Assembly: GCF_018080005.1 (NCBI RefSeq)
Contig: NZ_CP073015.1
Span: 1,612,001-1,676,000, forward strand
DNA from: Flavobacterium sp. CS20
GTDB taxonomy: Bacteria > Bacteroidota > Bacteroidia > Flavobacteriales > Flavobacteriaceae
Direction of reading: 5' to 3'
Length of the DNA: 64,000 nt
A model generated the notes under the pieces. The model saw nothing but the letters and a program-made list of their open reading frames with translations, did not search any database and had not been told where the DNA came from. The position numbers and the translations under genes are program-made. Positions within the stretch are counted from its first letter, which is position 1. Each line of letters starts with the position of its first letter. Shown here piece after piece: positions 20,819 to 30,009 of this stretch.

Positions 20819-23050
20819 ATGCACAAGTTTATTTTCACTCTCTTATCATTATTAATAGCAAGTTTTGTTTTTGCACAAGACAAAAAACAACAAAAAACAG
20901 TTAAATATGACTCTATAGAAAATCTAAATGAAGTTATAATCACCGCTAGTAAACTTCTCGGCGGTAAATTTGAAGCCAAAAACAGAACGGGCTCGGCTTA
21001 CTATTTGTCTTCTAAAGACATTGAAAAGCACAATTATTTTGATATCACCAGAGTTATGGCTGAGTACCAGGCGTCAATATTTATGAAGAAGATGGCTTTG
21101 GACTAAGACCAAATATCAGTTTAAGAGGAACTTCACCCGAAAGATCTTCAAAAATCACATTAATGGAAGATGGCGTTTTGGTCGCACCTGCTCCCTATTC
21201 TGCTCCTGCAGCCTATTATTTTCCAAATGTAGCCCGAATGCAAGCTGTAGAAGTCTTAAAAGGAAGCAGCCAAATACAATATGGACCATTTACCACTGGT
21301 GGTGCCATTAATTTTGTGTCAACCGAAATTCCTAATTCATTTCAAGGTGAAATAAAATCTAACTATGGCTCTTTTGGAACTACTAATACCCTTGCCAGAT
21401 TTGGCGACTCTTATCAAAACATTGGCTATTCCATTGAATATATGAAAAATAAATCTGATGGTTTTAAAGATTTAGACGGTCCTGGAGGAACTGGTTTTGA
21501 CAGAAATGATATTGTTGGAAAAATTAGAATCAATACCAACCCTGATGCCAAAATTTATCAATCTTTAGAATTAAAACTTCAATACAGCGACGAAGATTCT
21601 GATGAAACCTACCTCGGTCTAACTCAAGAAGATTTTGATAAAACACCATTTAGAAGATATGCAGGAAGTCAAGTTGACAATATGCGAACTTTTCACAGAC
21701 AAGTGATGCTAACCCATATGGCAGAGTTTACTAAAAATATAGTGTTAACCACAACTTTCTACAACAACGAATTTGATCGTAATTGGTTCAAACTTGATCG
21801 TGTGGTTAGTGGCGTTAATACAGTTGGAATTTCAGATTTATTAGAAAATCCCAATGATTTTCCACAAGCTTTTTCTTATATCACAGGAAGTGATTCTGCC
21901 TGATGATGCTTTAAGGGTAAAAAATAATAACCGCGAATATTATTCTCGTGGTATTCAAACTAAATTTGATTATCATTTTACAACAGGTCAAGTATTTCAC
22001 GACATTGAAGTTGGATTTCGTTATCACAGTGATGAAGAAGACCGCTTTCAGTGGTTTGATGATTTTAGGATGGAAAATGGTGTAATGCAACTTACAAGCT
22101 CAGGTATGCCTGGCACAGAAAGCAATAGAATCTCTGGTGCAGATGCCGTTTCAGCTCACCTGCTTTACAAATTAAAAATTGATAAGTTAACGCTTACACC
22201 GGGTTTACGTTATGAAAATGTAGAATTGACCAGAGAGAATTTTGGCACATCTGATGTTACACGAGAAGGAACAAACTTGAATATAACTGAAAACAACTTC
22301 GATCAATTTATTCCTGGTATTGGTGCTAATTATAAATTTAACAATAACTTTTCTGCTTTTGTAGGCTTACACAAAGGTTTTGCTCCTGCTGGTTTTGTAG
22401 AAAATCAAAATCCAGAAGAAAGCTTAAATTTCGAAATAGGAACACGTTTTGATTACAAAGGATTGAGTGGTGAAATCATAGGATTTTATAACGATTACAG
22501 CAATATGCTTGGAAGCGATTTAGCGGCTCTCGGTGGCGTAGATGGCAACTTAGACTTATTTAATGCTGGTGAAGTTGATGTGAAAGGTATTGAATTTCAA
22601 GTGACCTACGACCTCTTAAAAAATACTCAGCACAGTTTACCTATCAACTTCAATTACACCTATACAGATACCGAGTTCAAAACAGCATTTAGCTCACTTG
22701 TAGGCATTTGGGGCGATGTAGAAGTTGGAGATGATTTGCCTTACATTCCAAAACATCAATTCAACTTAGGTGTTGGTTATGGCTTTGAACGTTTTGAGTT
22801 TAACCTCAACACAAGATATAGAGATGAATTCAGAACCCAAGCTGGTGTAGGCTCTATTCCTTTAGAAAACAAAGTAGAATCTTTATTTTTGGTTGACGCA
22901 TCAGTCTCTTACCAATTAAACTCACAGTTAAAACTGAGCACTAATGTTATTAATTTATTTGACAATGAATACCTCGTCGCAAGAGTTCCAGCAGGTTTAA
23001 GACCAGGTCATCCCTTTGGAATTTATGCTGGTTTTCATTTAAAATTTTAA
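20819..23050 (+). pseudogene. TonB-dependent outer-membrane receptor, two frameshifts
   Basis: After a signal peptide (ending FVFAQ), the protein has a TonB-box-like LNEVIITASK segment, a plug domain ([42 protein letters not shown]…) and a beta-barrel ending in an aromatic C-terminus (PFGIYAGFHLKF). The frame is lost near 21064, where GAGTACC lacks one G, and again near 21899, where one extra T occurs in GCCTGATGATG. The three open pieces end at 21106, 21903 and 23050 and would give about 743 residues. The LRPN..RG.S..RS plug and overall length resemble receptors for ferric siderophores or citrate; the substrate is not determinable. It is divergently placed from the efflux operon. Confidence 0.85.
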
Positions 23051-23090
23051 AATGTAGTCATACAACTGAACATTATTTTTGAAGAAAAAT

Positions 23091-23123
23091 AAGCGACTTG
23101 ATTGAATAATGAAGTCGCTTTTT
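23091..23123 (+). terminator. Terminator after the TonB receptor gene
   Basis: AAGCGACTT (23091-23099) pairs with AAGTCGCTT (23112-23120) across a 12-nt loop and is followed by a short T run. It starts about 40 bp after the receptor stop codon. Confidence 0.7.
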
Positions 23124-23211
23124 GGTGTATTATCACCAAGGGATTTAAATCCCTTGAAATGTTCTAACAATGCCGAATATTTTTTGATAGTAGAGAAGCA
23201 CAAATGCTTCT
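23124..23211. repeat. Cluster of short palindromes in a 520-bp intergenic gap
   Basis: GGTG/CACC hairpin at about 23124-23137, a perfect 20-bp palindrome CAAGGGATTTAAATCCCTTG at 23137-23156, and AGAAGCA/TGCTTCT at 23194-23211 follow each other. This may be an interspersed palindromic repeat. The rest of the gap, 23212-23568, is AT-rich and shows no gene or RNA that I recognise. Confidence 0.45.
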
Positions 23212-23571
23212 GCAGAATCATTTAATACTAAGATAAAGGCTTTTAGAAGTCAATTTAGAGATGTAAGATCAGTAGCTTTTTTTTTGTTCAAATTATCAAA
23301 AATTTATGCATGAAATTTTTAATCCCATAACTTTTTTGCTTGACTCATAATTTGTTTTAAATTATAAATAGTTACAAATATTTTAGTTAAACTTAATTTT
23401 TAAAATCATTTGAAATCTTATATTTTAAACTGTGTAAATTCAAAAGGTTTAAAGATATATAAAATTAATCTCGTAATCGAGTGTCAAGGCTTATTAACAT
23501 TTGAAGTGTTTGAAATCAAATTTATAATAATAAACAGTTTATTTTTCATTAATCACATTAAATTTTAACAT

Positions 23572-24678
23572 ATTAAAGCTACTAAATCAAAATCAACCCA
23601 CCGCAAAATCATCCTCGTTGATATGGATGCTTTTTATGCTTCCGTAGAGCAAATGGATAAGCCTGAATTACAAGGCAAAGCCATTGCCGTTGGTGGCAGT
23701 TCAAAACGTGGTGTTGTAGCTACAGCAAGCTATGAAGCTCGGAAGTTTGGTGTAAAAAGTGCGATGAGTAGTTATAAAGCGGCTCAGCTTTGTCCGGACT
23801 TGATTTTTGTCAAACCGCGATTTGATCGCTACAAAGAAATATCTCAACGCATCCGAAAAATATTTTTTGAATATACTGATTTGGTTGAGCCACTATCTTT
23901 AGACGAAGCTTACTTGGATGTAACCCAAAACAAAAAAGGTCAACCCAGTGCGACAAAAATAGCTGAAGAAATACGCCAAAAAATAAAAACTCAAGTGGGT
24001 TTAAATGCATCAGCGGGTATTTCTATCAATAAATTTTTGGCAAAAGTGGCAAGCGATATCAACAAGCCTAATGGTCAAAAAACCATTCCACCTGAAGAGG
24101 TTGAGAAATTTATAGAACAATTAGAAATCAGACTATTTTACGGCGTAGGAAAAGTTACTCAAGAAAAAATGTATCGACTTGGTATTTTTACGGGTTTGGA
24201 TTTAAAACTGAAATCACTTGAATTTCTAAAGGAGCATTTTGGCAAAAGTGGAAAGTATTATTATTTGGTGTCTCGTGGCATTCATCACAGTCCTGTAAAA
24301 GCAGAACGCACCAGAAAATCACTCGGTGCAGAACGTACCTTTAAAGACAACATAAGTTCTGAAGTTTTTTTAGAAGATAAGCTTCATTACATTGCAAAAG
24401 AAGTTAGTAAACGATTACAAAAACAAGATGTTGCTGGCAAAACCATTACATTAAAAATTAAATATTCTAATTTTGAAGTCCAAACTAGAAGTAAAACTTT
24501 AAAGTTGTATATTTCATCTGAAGAATTAATATATGAAGAAGCAAAAGCTCTACTCTATCAAAACAAACTGAAAGATTCTGTTAGGTTAATCGGTATTAGT
24601 CTTTCAAACCTTAATACAGAAAAAGAGAACAAAAACATAACAAAACCCATTTCAGCACAATTAAAATTTGAATTTTAA
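23572..24678 (+). CDS. dinB: DNA polymerase IV (Y family), unusual start
   Basis: This is a translesion polymerase with the Y-family palm motifs. The VDMDAFYASVEQ segment holds the first catalytic Asp, TASYEARKFGVKSAM is conserved, SLDEAYLDVT holds the catalytic Asp-Glu pair, and helix-hairpin-helix and little-finger regions follow. The C-terminus QLKFEF looks like a sliding-clamp binding motif. The first ATG in frame (23623) is the Met inside VDMD and would remove the catalytic Asp before it. The open frame begins after a stop at 23566-23568 and offers only ATT (23572) or ATC codons upstream. An ATT start, or a mutated or misread ATG, is therefore assumed. Pirin follows 4 bp later. Confidence 0.88.
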   Translation: MKATKSKSTHRKIILVDMDAFYASVEQMDKPELQGKAIAVGGSSKRGVVATASYEARKFGVKSAMSSYKAAQLCPDLIFVKPRFDRYKEISQRIRKIFFEYTDLVEPLSLDEAYLDVTQNKKGQPSATKIAEEIRQKIKTQVGLNASAGISINKFLAKVASDINKPNGQKTIPPEEVEKFIEQLEIRLFYGVGKVTQEKMYRLGIFTGLDLKLKSLEFLKEHFGKSGKYYYLVSRGIHHSPVKAERTRKSLGAERTFKDNISSEVFLEDKLHYIAKEVSKRLQKQDVAGKTITLKIKYSNFEVQTRSKTLKLYISSEELIYEEAKALLYQNKLKDSVRLIGISLSNLNTEKENKNITKPISAQLKFEF

Positions 24679-24682
24679 ACCT

Positions 24683-25552
24683 ATGGAAAAAACAATAGAA
24701 ACAATCATAAAACCACCTCATCCTCATTTTGTTGGTGATGGATTTCGTGTGCATAATTTCATACCAAGCACTTATCCCTTAGATATGAAGCGTATGGATC
24801 CATTTATTTTGATGGATTACAACTCAAAATACTACTTTTCGCCAACAGAAACTCCACGTGGTGTTGGCGTGCATCCGCATCGGGGTTTTGAAACGGTAAC
24901 CATAGCTTATCAAGGAAAAATAGCCCATCACGATAGCAATGGTGGCGGAGGTGTAATTGAACAAGGTGACGTGCAGTGGATAACAGCTGGTTCTGGAGTT
25001 TTACATAAAGAATACCACGAAAAATCATTTAGTAAAAAAGGTGGCGATTTTCAAATGGCACAACTTTGGGTAAACTTGCCTGCTAAACACAAAATGACTT
25101 CACCAAAATATCAAGCCATTTCTAAAAATAACCTCTCAAAACATCAATTAGACGGTGATTCTGGATATATAGAAGTTATTGCTGGAAATTACAAAAACAC
25201 CCAAGGAAAAGCCGATACTTTTTCAGAGATACATATGATGAATGCCAAGTTAAATGCAAACGGTTCAGCTGAATTTAGTTTTCCTGCTGAATTTAATACC
25301 TGTGTCCTGGTTGTAGAAGGTGAGATTGAAATTCAAAACCAAAAAATTTTAACCGATCACTTTGTGTTGTTTGAAAACAATGGTGAAGATTTTGAAATTA
25401 AGGCTGATAAAGATGCTGTGGCTTTAGTTTTAAGCGGTCAGCCCTTAAATGAACCTATTGCGGCTCAAGACTCGTTTGTGATGAACACCAAAGCAGAAAT
25501 TCATCAAGCCATCAAAGATTTTACAAATGGGAAATTTGGGCATTTAGAATAG
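24683..25552 (+). CDS. Pirin family protein (bicupin)
   Basis: About 289 residues from ATG 24683 (an upstream TTG inside the dinB end is less likely). The N-terminal cupin carries the pirin metal-site region (GVHPHRGFETVTIAYQGKIAHHDS…GDVQWITAGSGVLHKEYHE), followed by the C-terminal pirin domain (SEIHMMNAKLNANG…VLVVEGEIEIQNQ). Family members bind a metal ion, and some act as quercetin dioxygenases or regulatory cofactors; the role here is unknown. It probably shares a transcript with dinB. Confidence 0.9.
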   Translation: MEKTIETIIKPPHPHFVGDGFRVHNFIPSTYPLDMKRMDPFILMDYNSKYYFSPTETPRGVGVHPHRGFETVTIAYQGKIAHHDSNGGGGVIEQGDVQWITAGSGVLHKEYHEKSFSKKGGDFQMAQLWVNLPAKHKMTSPKYQAISKNNLSKHQLDGDSGYIEVIAGNYKNTQGKADTFSEIHMMNAKLNANGSAEFSFPAEFNTCVLVVEGEIEIQNQKILTDHFVLFENNGEDFEIKADKDAVALVLSGQPLNEPIAAQDSFVMNTKAEIHQAIKDFTNGKFGHLE

Positions 25553-25634
25553 AATATTGTTTGCTTTGAAATCATTTTTGTTATGATGGTAATTTTTTTA
25601 AGAATGATATCAATATATTGAAACTTTGCGAACT

Positions 25635-25850
25635 TAATTAACGTGAGTTCGATTTATAGAAAAATGTAAATCAGATGATTACATCTTTTTGTAAGCAAAT
25701 TTTGTCATTTCGAACGAAGAATGAGGAGAAATCTCATCCTACCGAGATGTCTCGTCGCTCATGCTTCGCTCTTTCGACATAACAAATGATTAAATATCTG
25801 TATTTTATGAATATATTTTATTGGAATTTATATCAAACTCACGTTAATTA
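25635..25850. repeat. MITE-like element with 19-bp terminal inverted repeats
   Basis: TAATTAACGTGAGTTCGAT (25635-25653) is repeated in inverse orientation at 25832-25850 with one mismatch, enclosing 216 bp without coding potential. The interior (25706-25795) contains an imperfect palindrome with the TTTCGAA..GAGAAATCTC / GAGATGTCTC..CTTTCGACAT pattern. This resembles interspersed palindromes common in flavobacterial genomes. No clear target duplication was found. Another copy elsewhere in the genome would confirm a non-autonomous element. Confidence 0.55.
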
Positions 25851-25861
25851 GTATAAGGTAT

Positions 25862-25899
25862 TACAATAAAAAAAAACCGCCTCAATTATGAGGCGGTTT
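25862..25899 (-). terminator. Terminator of rpsA
   Basis: AAACCGCCTCA (25874-25884) pairs perfectly with 25889-25899 around a 4-nt loop. On the minus strand it is followed by nine T residues. It lies 28 bp after the TAA that ends the ancestral rpsA frame (25927), which supports that stop as the original end of the gene. Confidence 0.9.
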
Positions 25900-26022
25900 A
25901 TAGTTTAAAAAGATTATATAAAAGACTTATTTATTATCTTCGTTCATCTTATCTTTTAGAGCTTGTAATTGAGAGTTAGCATCACCTAAAGTAGCTTTTT
26001 TATCTTCATCTTTAGCTTTAGC

Positions 26023-27798
26023 TCATACTTCTTTTACAATTTTCTCTTCTTCTTTCTTGTGAATAGAAGTGTGAGAAGCCACAACACGTTTGAATTCTTT
26101 ATTGAACTCTATGATGATAAACTCTGCTTCTTCACCTTTTTTCAACTTAGAACCATCTTCTTTTTCAAGGTGTCGATTAGGGACAAAAGCCGTTACATCT
26201 TCATTAAATTCGACGGTTGCTCCTTTGTCCACAATTTCTTTAATTTCGGCGGTGTGTTTAGTTCCTACTGCGAAATCTTTAGCGTATTTATCCCAAGGAT
26301 TGGTTTTAGTTTGTTTGTGACCTAAACTTAATTTACGGGCTTCAACATCTAATTCTAGAACAACAACTTCAAGCTCATCTCCTACTTTACAGAATTCTGA
26401 TGGGTGTTTAATTTTTTCTGTCCAAGATAGATCAGAAATATATATTAAACCATCAATACCTTCTTCAAGTTCTACAAAAACGCCAAAATTAGTAAAGTTT
26501 CTAACGGTTCCTTTATGCTTAGAACCAACTGGATATTTTGAAGTGATATCTGTCCAAGGATCTGGCGTCATTTGTTTAATACCAAGCGACATTTTACGCT
26601 CTTCTCTATCTAAAGATAAAATTTTTGCTTCAACTTCATCGCCAACTTTTACAAAATCTTGAGCTGATCGTAAATGTGTACTCCATGACATTTCAGAAAC
26701 ATGAATTAGACCTTCAACGCCTTCTTCAACTTCTACAAAAGCTCCATAATCTGCAAGAACAGTTACTTTACCTTTAACAGTATCGCCAGGTTTTAGATTT
26801 TCATCAAGAGCTTCCCATGGATGTTTGCTCAACTGTTTTAAACCAAGTTGAATACGTGTTTTATCTTCGTCAAAGTCTAAAATTACAACGTTAAGTTTTT
26901 CATCAAGGTCTAATACTTCATTAGGATGATTGATTCTAGACCAAGATAAATCAGTGATATGAATTAATCCATCTACACCTCCAAGGTCAACAAATACACC
27001 ATAAGATGTGATGTTTTTAACTACACCTTCTAAGACTTGACCTTTTTCTAACTGACCGATAATTTCTTTTTTCTGTTCTTCAATGTCAGCTTCGATAAGT
27101 GCTTTGTGAGAAACCACAATATTTTTGAACTCATGGTTGATTTTAACCACTTTAAATTCCATTTCTTTTCCAACGTAAGCATCGTAGTCTCTAATTGGTT
27201 TTACATCGATTTGAGATCCTGGTAAGAAAGCTTCAATACCGAACACATCGACAATCATACCGCCTTTGGTTCTACACTTAACGTGACCAGTAACAATTGT
27301 ACCTTCATCGTGTGCTTTGTTAACTCGTTCCCAAGCTCTTATAACACGGGCTTTTCGGTGTGATAAAATCAATTGTCCTTCGGCATCTTCTCTGACATCA
27401 ATAAGGACATCTACTGTATCGCCAACTTTAAGATCAGGGTTGTATCTGAATTCGTTTAAAGAGATAACGCCTTCGCTTTTGGCGTTAATATCTATGATAG
27501 CGTCTTCATCTGTGATGTTTATCACTTTACCTTGAACAACTTCGTTGTCTAAAGTTTCAACAAAGTTATCTTCAACAAGTTGTTCAAATTTTTCTAACTT
27601 TTCGTCATCAACTTCTTCGATTCCTTCTTCGTAGCGATGCCAATCAAAGTTTTCTAAAAATTCTTCAGGTTGGTCTTGTTGTGGGTTTGGTTTCACTTCT
27701 GCAACTTGTGTTTCTTCAGAAGTTGAAGCTTGATTTGCTTCTTTTTGTGTTTCTTCGGCAACTTGTGGTTGCACTTCGTTTTTTGTGTCTTCAGCCAT
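26023..27798 (-). CDS. rpsA: 30S ribosomal protein S1, early stop in the tail
   Basis: The 591-residue protein has an acidic, low-complexity N-terminus (EEVDDEKLEKFEQLVEDN) and six S1 RNA-binding domains in series (for example GQVLEGVVKNITSYGVFVDLGGVDGLIHITDLSWSR). S1 unfolds and delivers mRNA on the ribosome, which matters in this phylum where Shine-Dalgarno sites are weak. TGA at 26023-26025 ends the frame. However, 31 further in-frame codons (AKAKDEDKKATLGDANSQL…KDKMNEDNK) run to TAA at 25927 and look like the normal flavobacterial S1 tail. The stop is thus probably a point mutation or error that removes only a disordered tail. Confidence 0.95.
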   Translation of the reverse strand: MAEDTKNEVQPQVAEETQKEANQASTSEETQVAEVKPNPQQDQPEEFLENFDWHRYEEGIEEVDDEKLEKFEQLVEDNFVETLDNEVVQGKVINITDEDAIIDINAKSEGVISLNEFRYNPDLKVGDTVDVLIDVREDAEGQLILSHRKARVIRAWERVNKAHDEGTIVTGHVKCRTKGGMIVDVFGIEAFLPGSQIDVKPIRDYDAYVGKEMEFKVVKINHEFKNIVVSHKALIEADIEEQKKEIIGQLEKGQVLEGVVKNITSYGVFVDLGGVDGLIHITDLSWSRINHPNEVLDLDEKLNVVILDFDEDKTRIQLGLKQLSKHPWEALDENLKPGDTVKGKVTVLADYGAFVEVEEGVEGLIHVSEMSWSTHLRSAQDFVKVGDEVEAKILSLDREERKMSLGIKQMTPDPWTDITSKYPVGSKHKGTVRNFTNFGVFVELEEGIDGLIYISDLSWTEKIKHPSEFCKVGDELEVVVLELDVEARKLSLGHKQTKTNPWDKYAKDFAVGTKHTAEIKEIVDKGATVEFNEDVTAFVPNRHLEKEDGSKLKKGEEAEFIIIEFNKEFKRVVASHTSIHKKEEEKIVKEV

Positions 27799-27912
27799 TG
27801 CTGATTAAAATTTGTATTCTGCTCGATGTGGATTTATGCATTCAAACAGAAGTGTTTATACATTGATTTAAAAATATTTCCCGTTTAGAATCCACTTGCT
27901 CTAAAAGGGTTG

Positions 27913-27942
27913 CAAAAATACAATTATTTTTTTGAAAATCAA
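27913..27942 (-). promoter_or_regulatory. rpsA promoter, full Bacteroidota consensus
   Basis: On the minus strand TTG (27940-27942) is separated by 19 bp from TATTTTTG (27913-27920), a textbook Bacteroidota housekeeping promoter. It gives a leader of about 110 nt before the rpsA ATG, long enough for regulation by S1 itself, though no such structure was identified. Confidence 0.75.
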
Positions 27943-27976
27943 TATATAATAAAAAAAGTAAATTTTATTAAGGAAT

Positions 27977-28270
27977 TTAACTCTCTAAGTCTTCTTCTTC
28001 TCTGTTTTGAATATCAACTATACTTTCGTTAAAGTCTTCATCTTCGTAGTCGTCGATATCAAAATCGGCCATACTGACTTCAAGTTTAGTGCTGATTTTG
28101 ACCAGATAGATAGTGTCTTCTGTGCGTACTTCAACCGCTTCTACACTTTCGTTTTTAGAGTTTTTAAATTTAATAATGTGCTTATCGTCATAACCATCAG
28201 GATATTTTTCGACTAACAACGAGAGTATTTCTAAAGTGAGTTTTTTATAGTCAACGATGATGCGTTTCAT
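27977..28270 (-). CDS. Conserved acidic hypothetical protein
   Basis: The 97-residue protein (MKRIIVDYKKLTLEILSLLVEKYPDGYDD…) has an N-terminal alpha/beta segment and a highly acidic C-terminal tail (DFDIDDYEDEDFNESIVDIQNREEEDLES). I recognise the type as a conserved flavobacterial protein of unknown function. It has no signal peptide or membrane segment. It lies 47 bp after the DUF4258 gene and may be the end of the ald transcript. Confidence 0.7.
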   Translation of the reverse strand: MKRIIVDYKKLTLEILSLLVEKYPDGYDDKHIIKFKNSKNESVEAVEVRTEDTIYLVKISTKLEVSMADFDIDDYEDEDFNESIVDIQNREEEDLES

Positions 28271-28317
28271 TACTTAAACTTTTGAACAAACATAATCAAA
28301 GGATTTTATTTTTAAAA

Positions 28318-28698
28318 TTATTTCTCATTAATTTTAAATGTATTTTGAATAGTCACCAAGGTATCGCAATTTTTTATATTTAAAGCCAATTTATCTTCTT
28401 GATATTTTGACTCTATATAATAAAAATTACAAGGTTTTTTTCGTTGTTGACTTTTATTAAAGTTGACATTGCCGTCAGTTAAAAAAGATTGAATAAGCGA
28501 AGTATCTATGTTTTGTTGATGAAAAAAAAGCAAGGCTTTATCGTCAAAAACTCTTTGTTTTGTCCTTATGGTTTTTAGGACTCTATCTTCAGGTAAATAG
28601 TCAAAACTTACATCTTTTTTATCAAATATAATTTTGACAAACACAAGACCTATAGATAAACCAACGGCAAAGTATAAAATACGTTTTTTGAGACTCAT
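28318..28698 (-). CDS. DUF4258-like membrane-anchored protein
   Basis: The 126-residue protein has an N-terminal membrane anchor (RILYFAVGLSIGLVFVKIIF) followed by DYLPEDRVLKTIRTKQRVFDDKALLFFHQQNIDTS, which resembles flavobacterial DUF4258-type proteins. Function is unknown. It begins 5 bp after the alanine dehydrogenase stop, so the two are probably co-transcribed. Confidence 0.65.
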   Translation of the reverse strand: MSLKKRILYFAVGLSIGLVFVKIIFDKKDVSFDYLPEDRVLKTIRTKQRVFDDKALLFFHQQNIDTSLIQSFLTDGNVNFNKSQQRKKPCNFYYIESKYQEDKLALNIKNCDTLVTIQNTFKINEK

Positions 28699-28703
28699 AA
28701 ATA

Positions 28704-29903
28704 TTAAAATATCAGAAGATTAGGATCGCGGTAAGACAAATCAAACCAGTTAGCCACGGATTTACTTGTCAAAACGCCGTGGTAAAAATACAATCCATTT
28801 CTGAGACCAGAATCAAATCTTAAGGTATTTTCTATACCACCTTTTTCGCCGATATCTAAAAGATAAGGTGTAAACATATTGCTTATAGACACCGAAGATG
28901 TTCTGGCATATCGTGAAGGAATATTTGGAACGCCATAATGAATAACATCGTGTTTAACAACGACTGGATTTTCGTGAGATGTAACTTCAGAAGTTTCAAC
29001 ACAGCCACCCATATCAATGCTCACATCTATAATTACCGCTCCTTTTTTCATTTGTTTAACCATATTTTCAGCGACTAAAATGGGTGATCTGTTGACTCCT
29101 CTAACTGCACCGATCAGAACATCGGTGCGTTTTAAAGCTTTAATCAAATTTTTAGGTTGCAAAGTTGATGTATAAATTTGTTGATTTAGCTGGGTTTGAA
29201 TACACCTTAATTTGGTCAACGAGCTATCAAAAACCTTGACGTTAGCCCCTAAACCTAAACTAGCTCGAGCCGCAAATTCTCCAACTGTGCCAGCCCCTAA
29301 AATAACGACTTCCGTTGGCGGAACACCACTAGTGTTGCCAAACATCAATCCGTTGCCGTATTTTGCACTCGACAGTATTTCGGAAGCGATGAGTATAGAT
29401 GAAGTTCCAGCAATTTCACTTAGAGCTCTAACTGCTGGTGACCCGCCGTGTTCATCTTTTATAAATTCAAAAGCTAAAGCTGTAACACGTTTTTCGGCTA
29501 ATTTTTGAAAATAAGATTTTTTTCGCATTTTCAATTGAAGAGCTGAAATCAGAATAGATTGAGGGTTCAATTTTTTAATTTCATCTAAACTTGGTGGCGA
29601 TACTTTTAGAACGATTGGGCAGGCAAATATTTTATCCTTATCAGCACTTATTATACCACCAGCTTCACTATAATCACGGTCAGAAAATCCTGCATGCACG
29701 CCAGCATTTTTTTCGACATAAACTTTGTGCCCATTTGCAGCAAGTGCATGTATGGAATCGGGTGTTAAGCAAATGCGTTTTTCGCCGTCTGAAGTTTCTT
29801 TTGGTAAACCAATTAGCATTTCACTTTTGTTTTGAGAAATTTCGAGCATTTCTTCTTGTGGTATGAGTTCTTGCTGAGAAAATGGTGTTTGTAGTGTTTG
29901 CAT
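28704..29903 (-). CDS. ald: Alanine dehydrogenase
   Basis: The 399-residue protein has the alanine dehydrogenase/PNT fold: an N-terminal catalytic region (IGLPKETSDGEKRICLTPDSIHALAANGHKVYVEKNAG) and a Rossmann NAD-binding motif (VVILGAGTVGEFAARASLGLGANVKVFD). The conserved segments IIDVSIDMGGCVETSE and VIHYGVPNIPSRYARTSS follow. It interconverts L-alanine and pyruvate with NAD. An N-terminal extension of about 28 residues before MLIGLPKE is typical of the Bacteroidota form. Confidence 0.92.
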   Translation of the reverse strand: MQTLQTPFSQQELIPQEEMLEISQNKSEMLIGLPKETSDGEKRICLTPDSIHALAANGHKVYVEKNAGVHAGFSDRDYSEAGGIISADKDKIFACPIVLKVSPPSLDEIKKLNPQSILISALQLKMRKKSYFQKLAEKRVTALAFEFIKDEHGGSPAVRALSEIAGTSSILIASEILSSAKYGNGLMFGNTSGVPPTEVVILGAGTVGEFAARASLGLGANVKVFDSSLTKLRCIQTQLNQQIYTSTLQPKNLIKALKRTDVLIGAVRGVNRSPILVAENMVKQMKKGAVIIDVSIDMGGCVETSEVTSHENPVVVKHDVIHYGVPNIPSRYARTSSVSISNMFTPYLLDIGEKGGIENTLRFDSGLRNGLYFYHGVLTSKSVANWFDLSYRDPNLLIF

Positions 29904-29989
29904 TTTTAACTTGAATAATAAAATCTAATTTAGCAATTAAAATTTGATTAAGCATTTTAAATTTAAATTAAAATATTGATTTAAAATAT

Positions 29990-29997
29990 TACTTTTG
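29990..29997 (+). promoter_or_regulatory. -7 promoter box of the sugar transferase gene
   Basis: TACTTTTG fits TAnnTTTG. It overlaps a possible TTG start at 29995 and so argues for the ATG at 30010 as the real start. Confidence 0.4.
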
Positions 29998-30009
29998 GCA
30001 AAAACAGTA

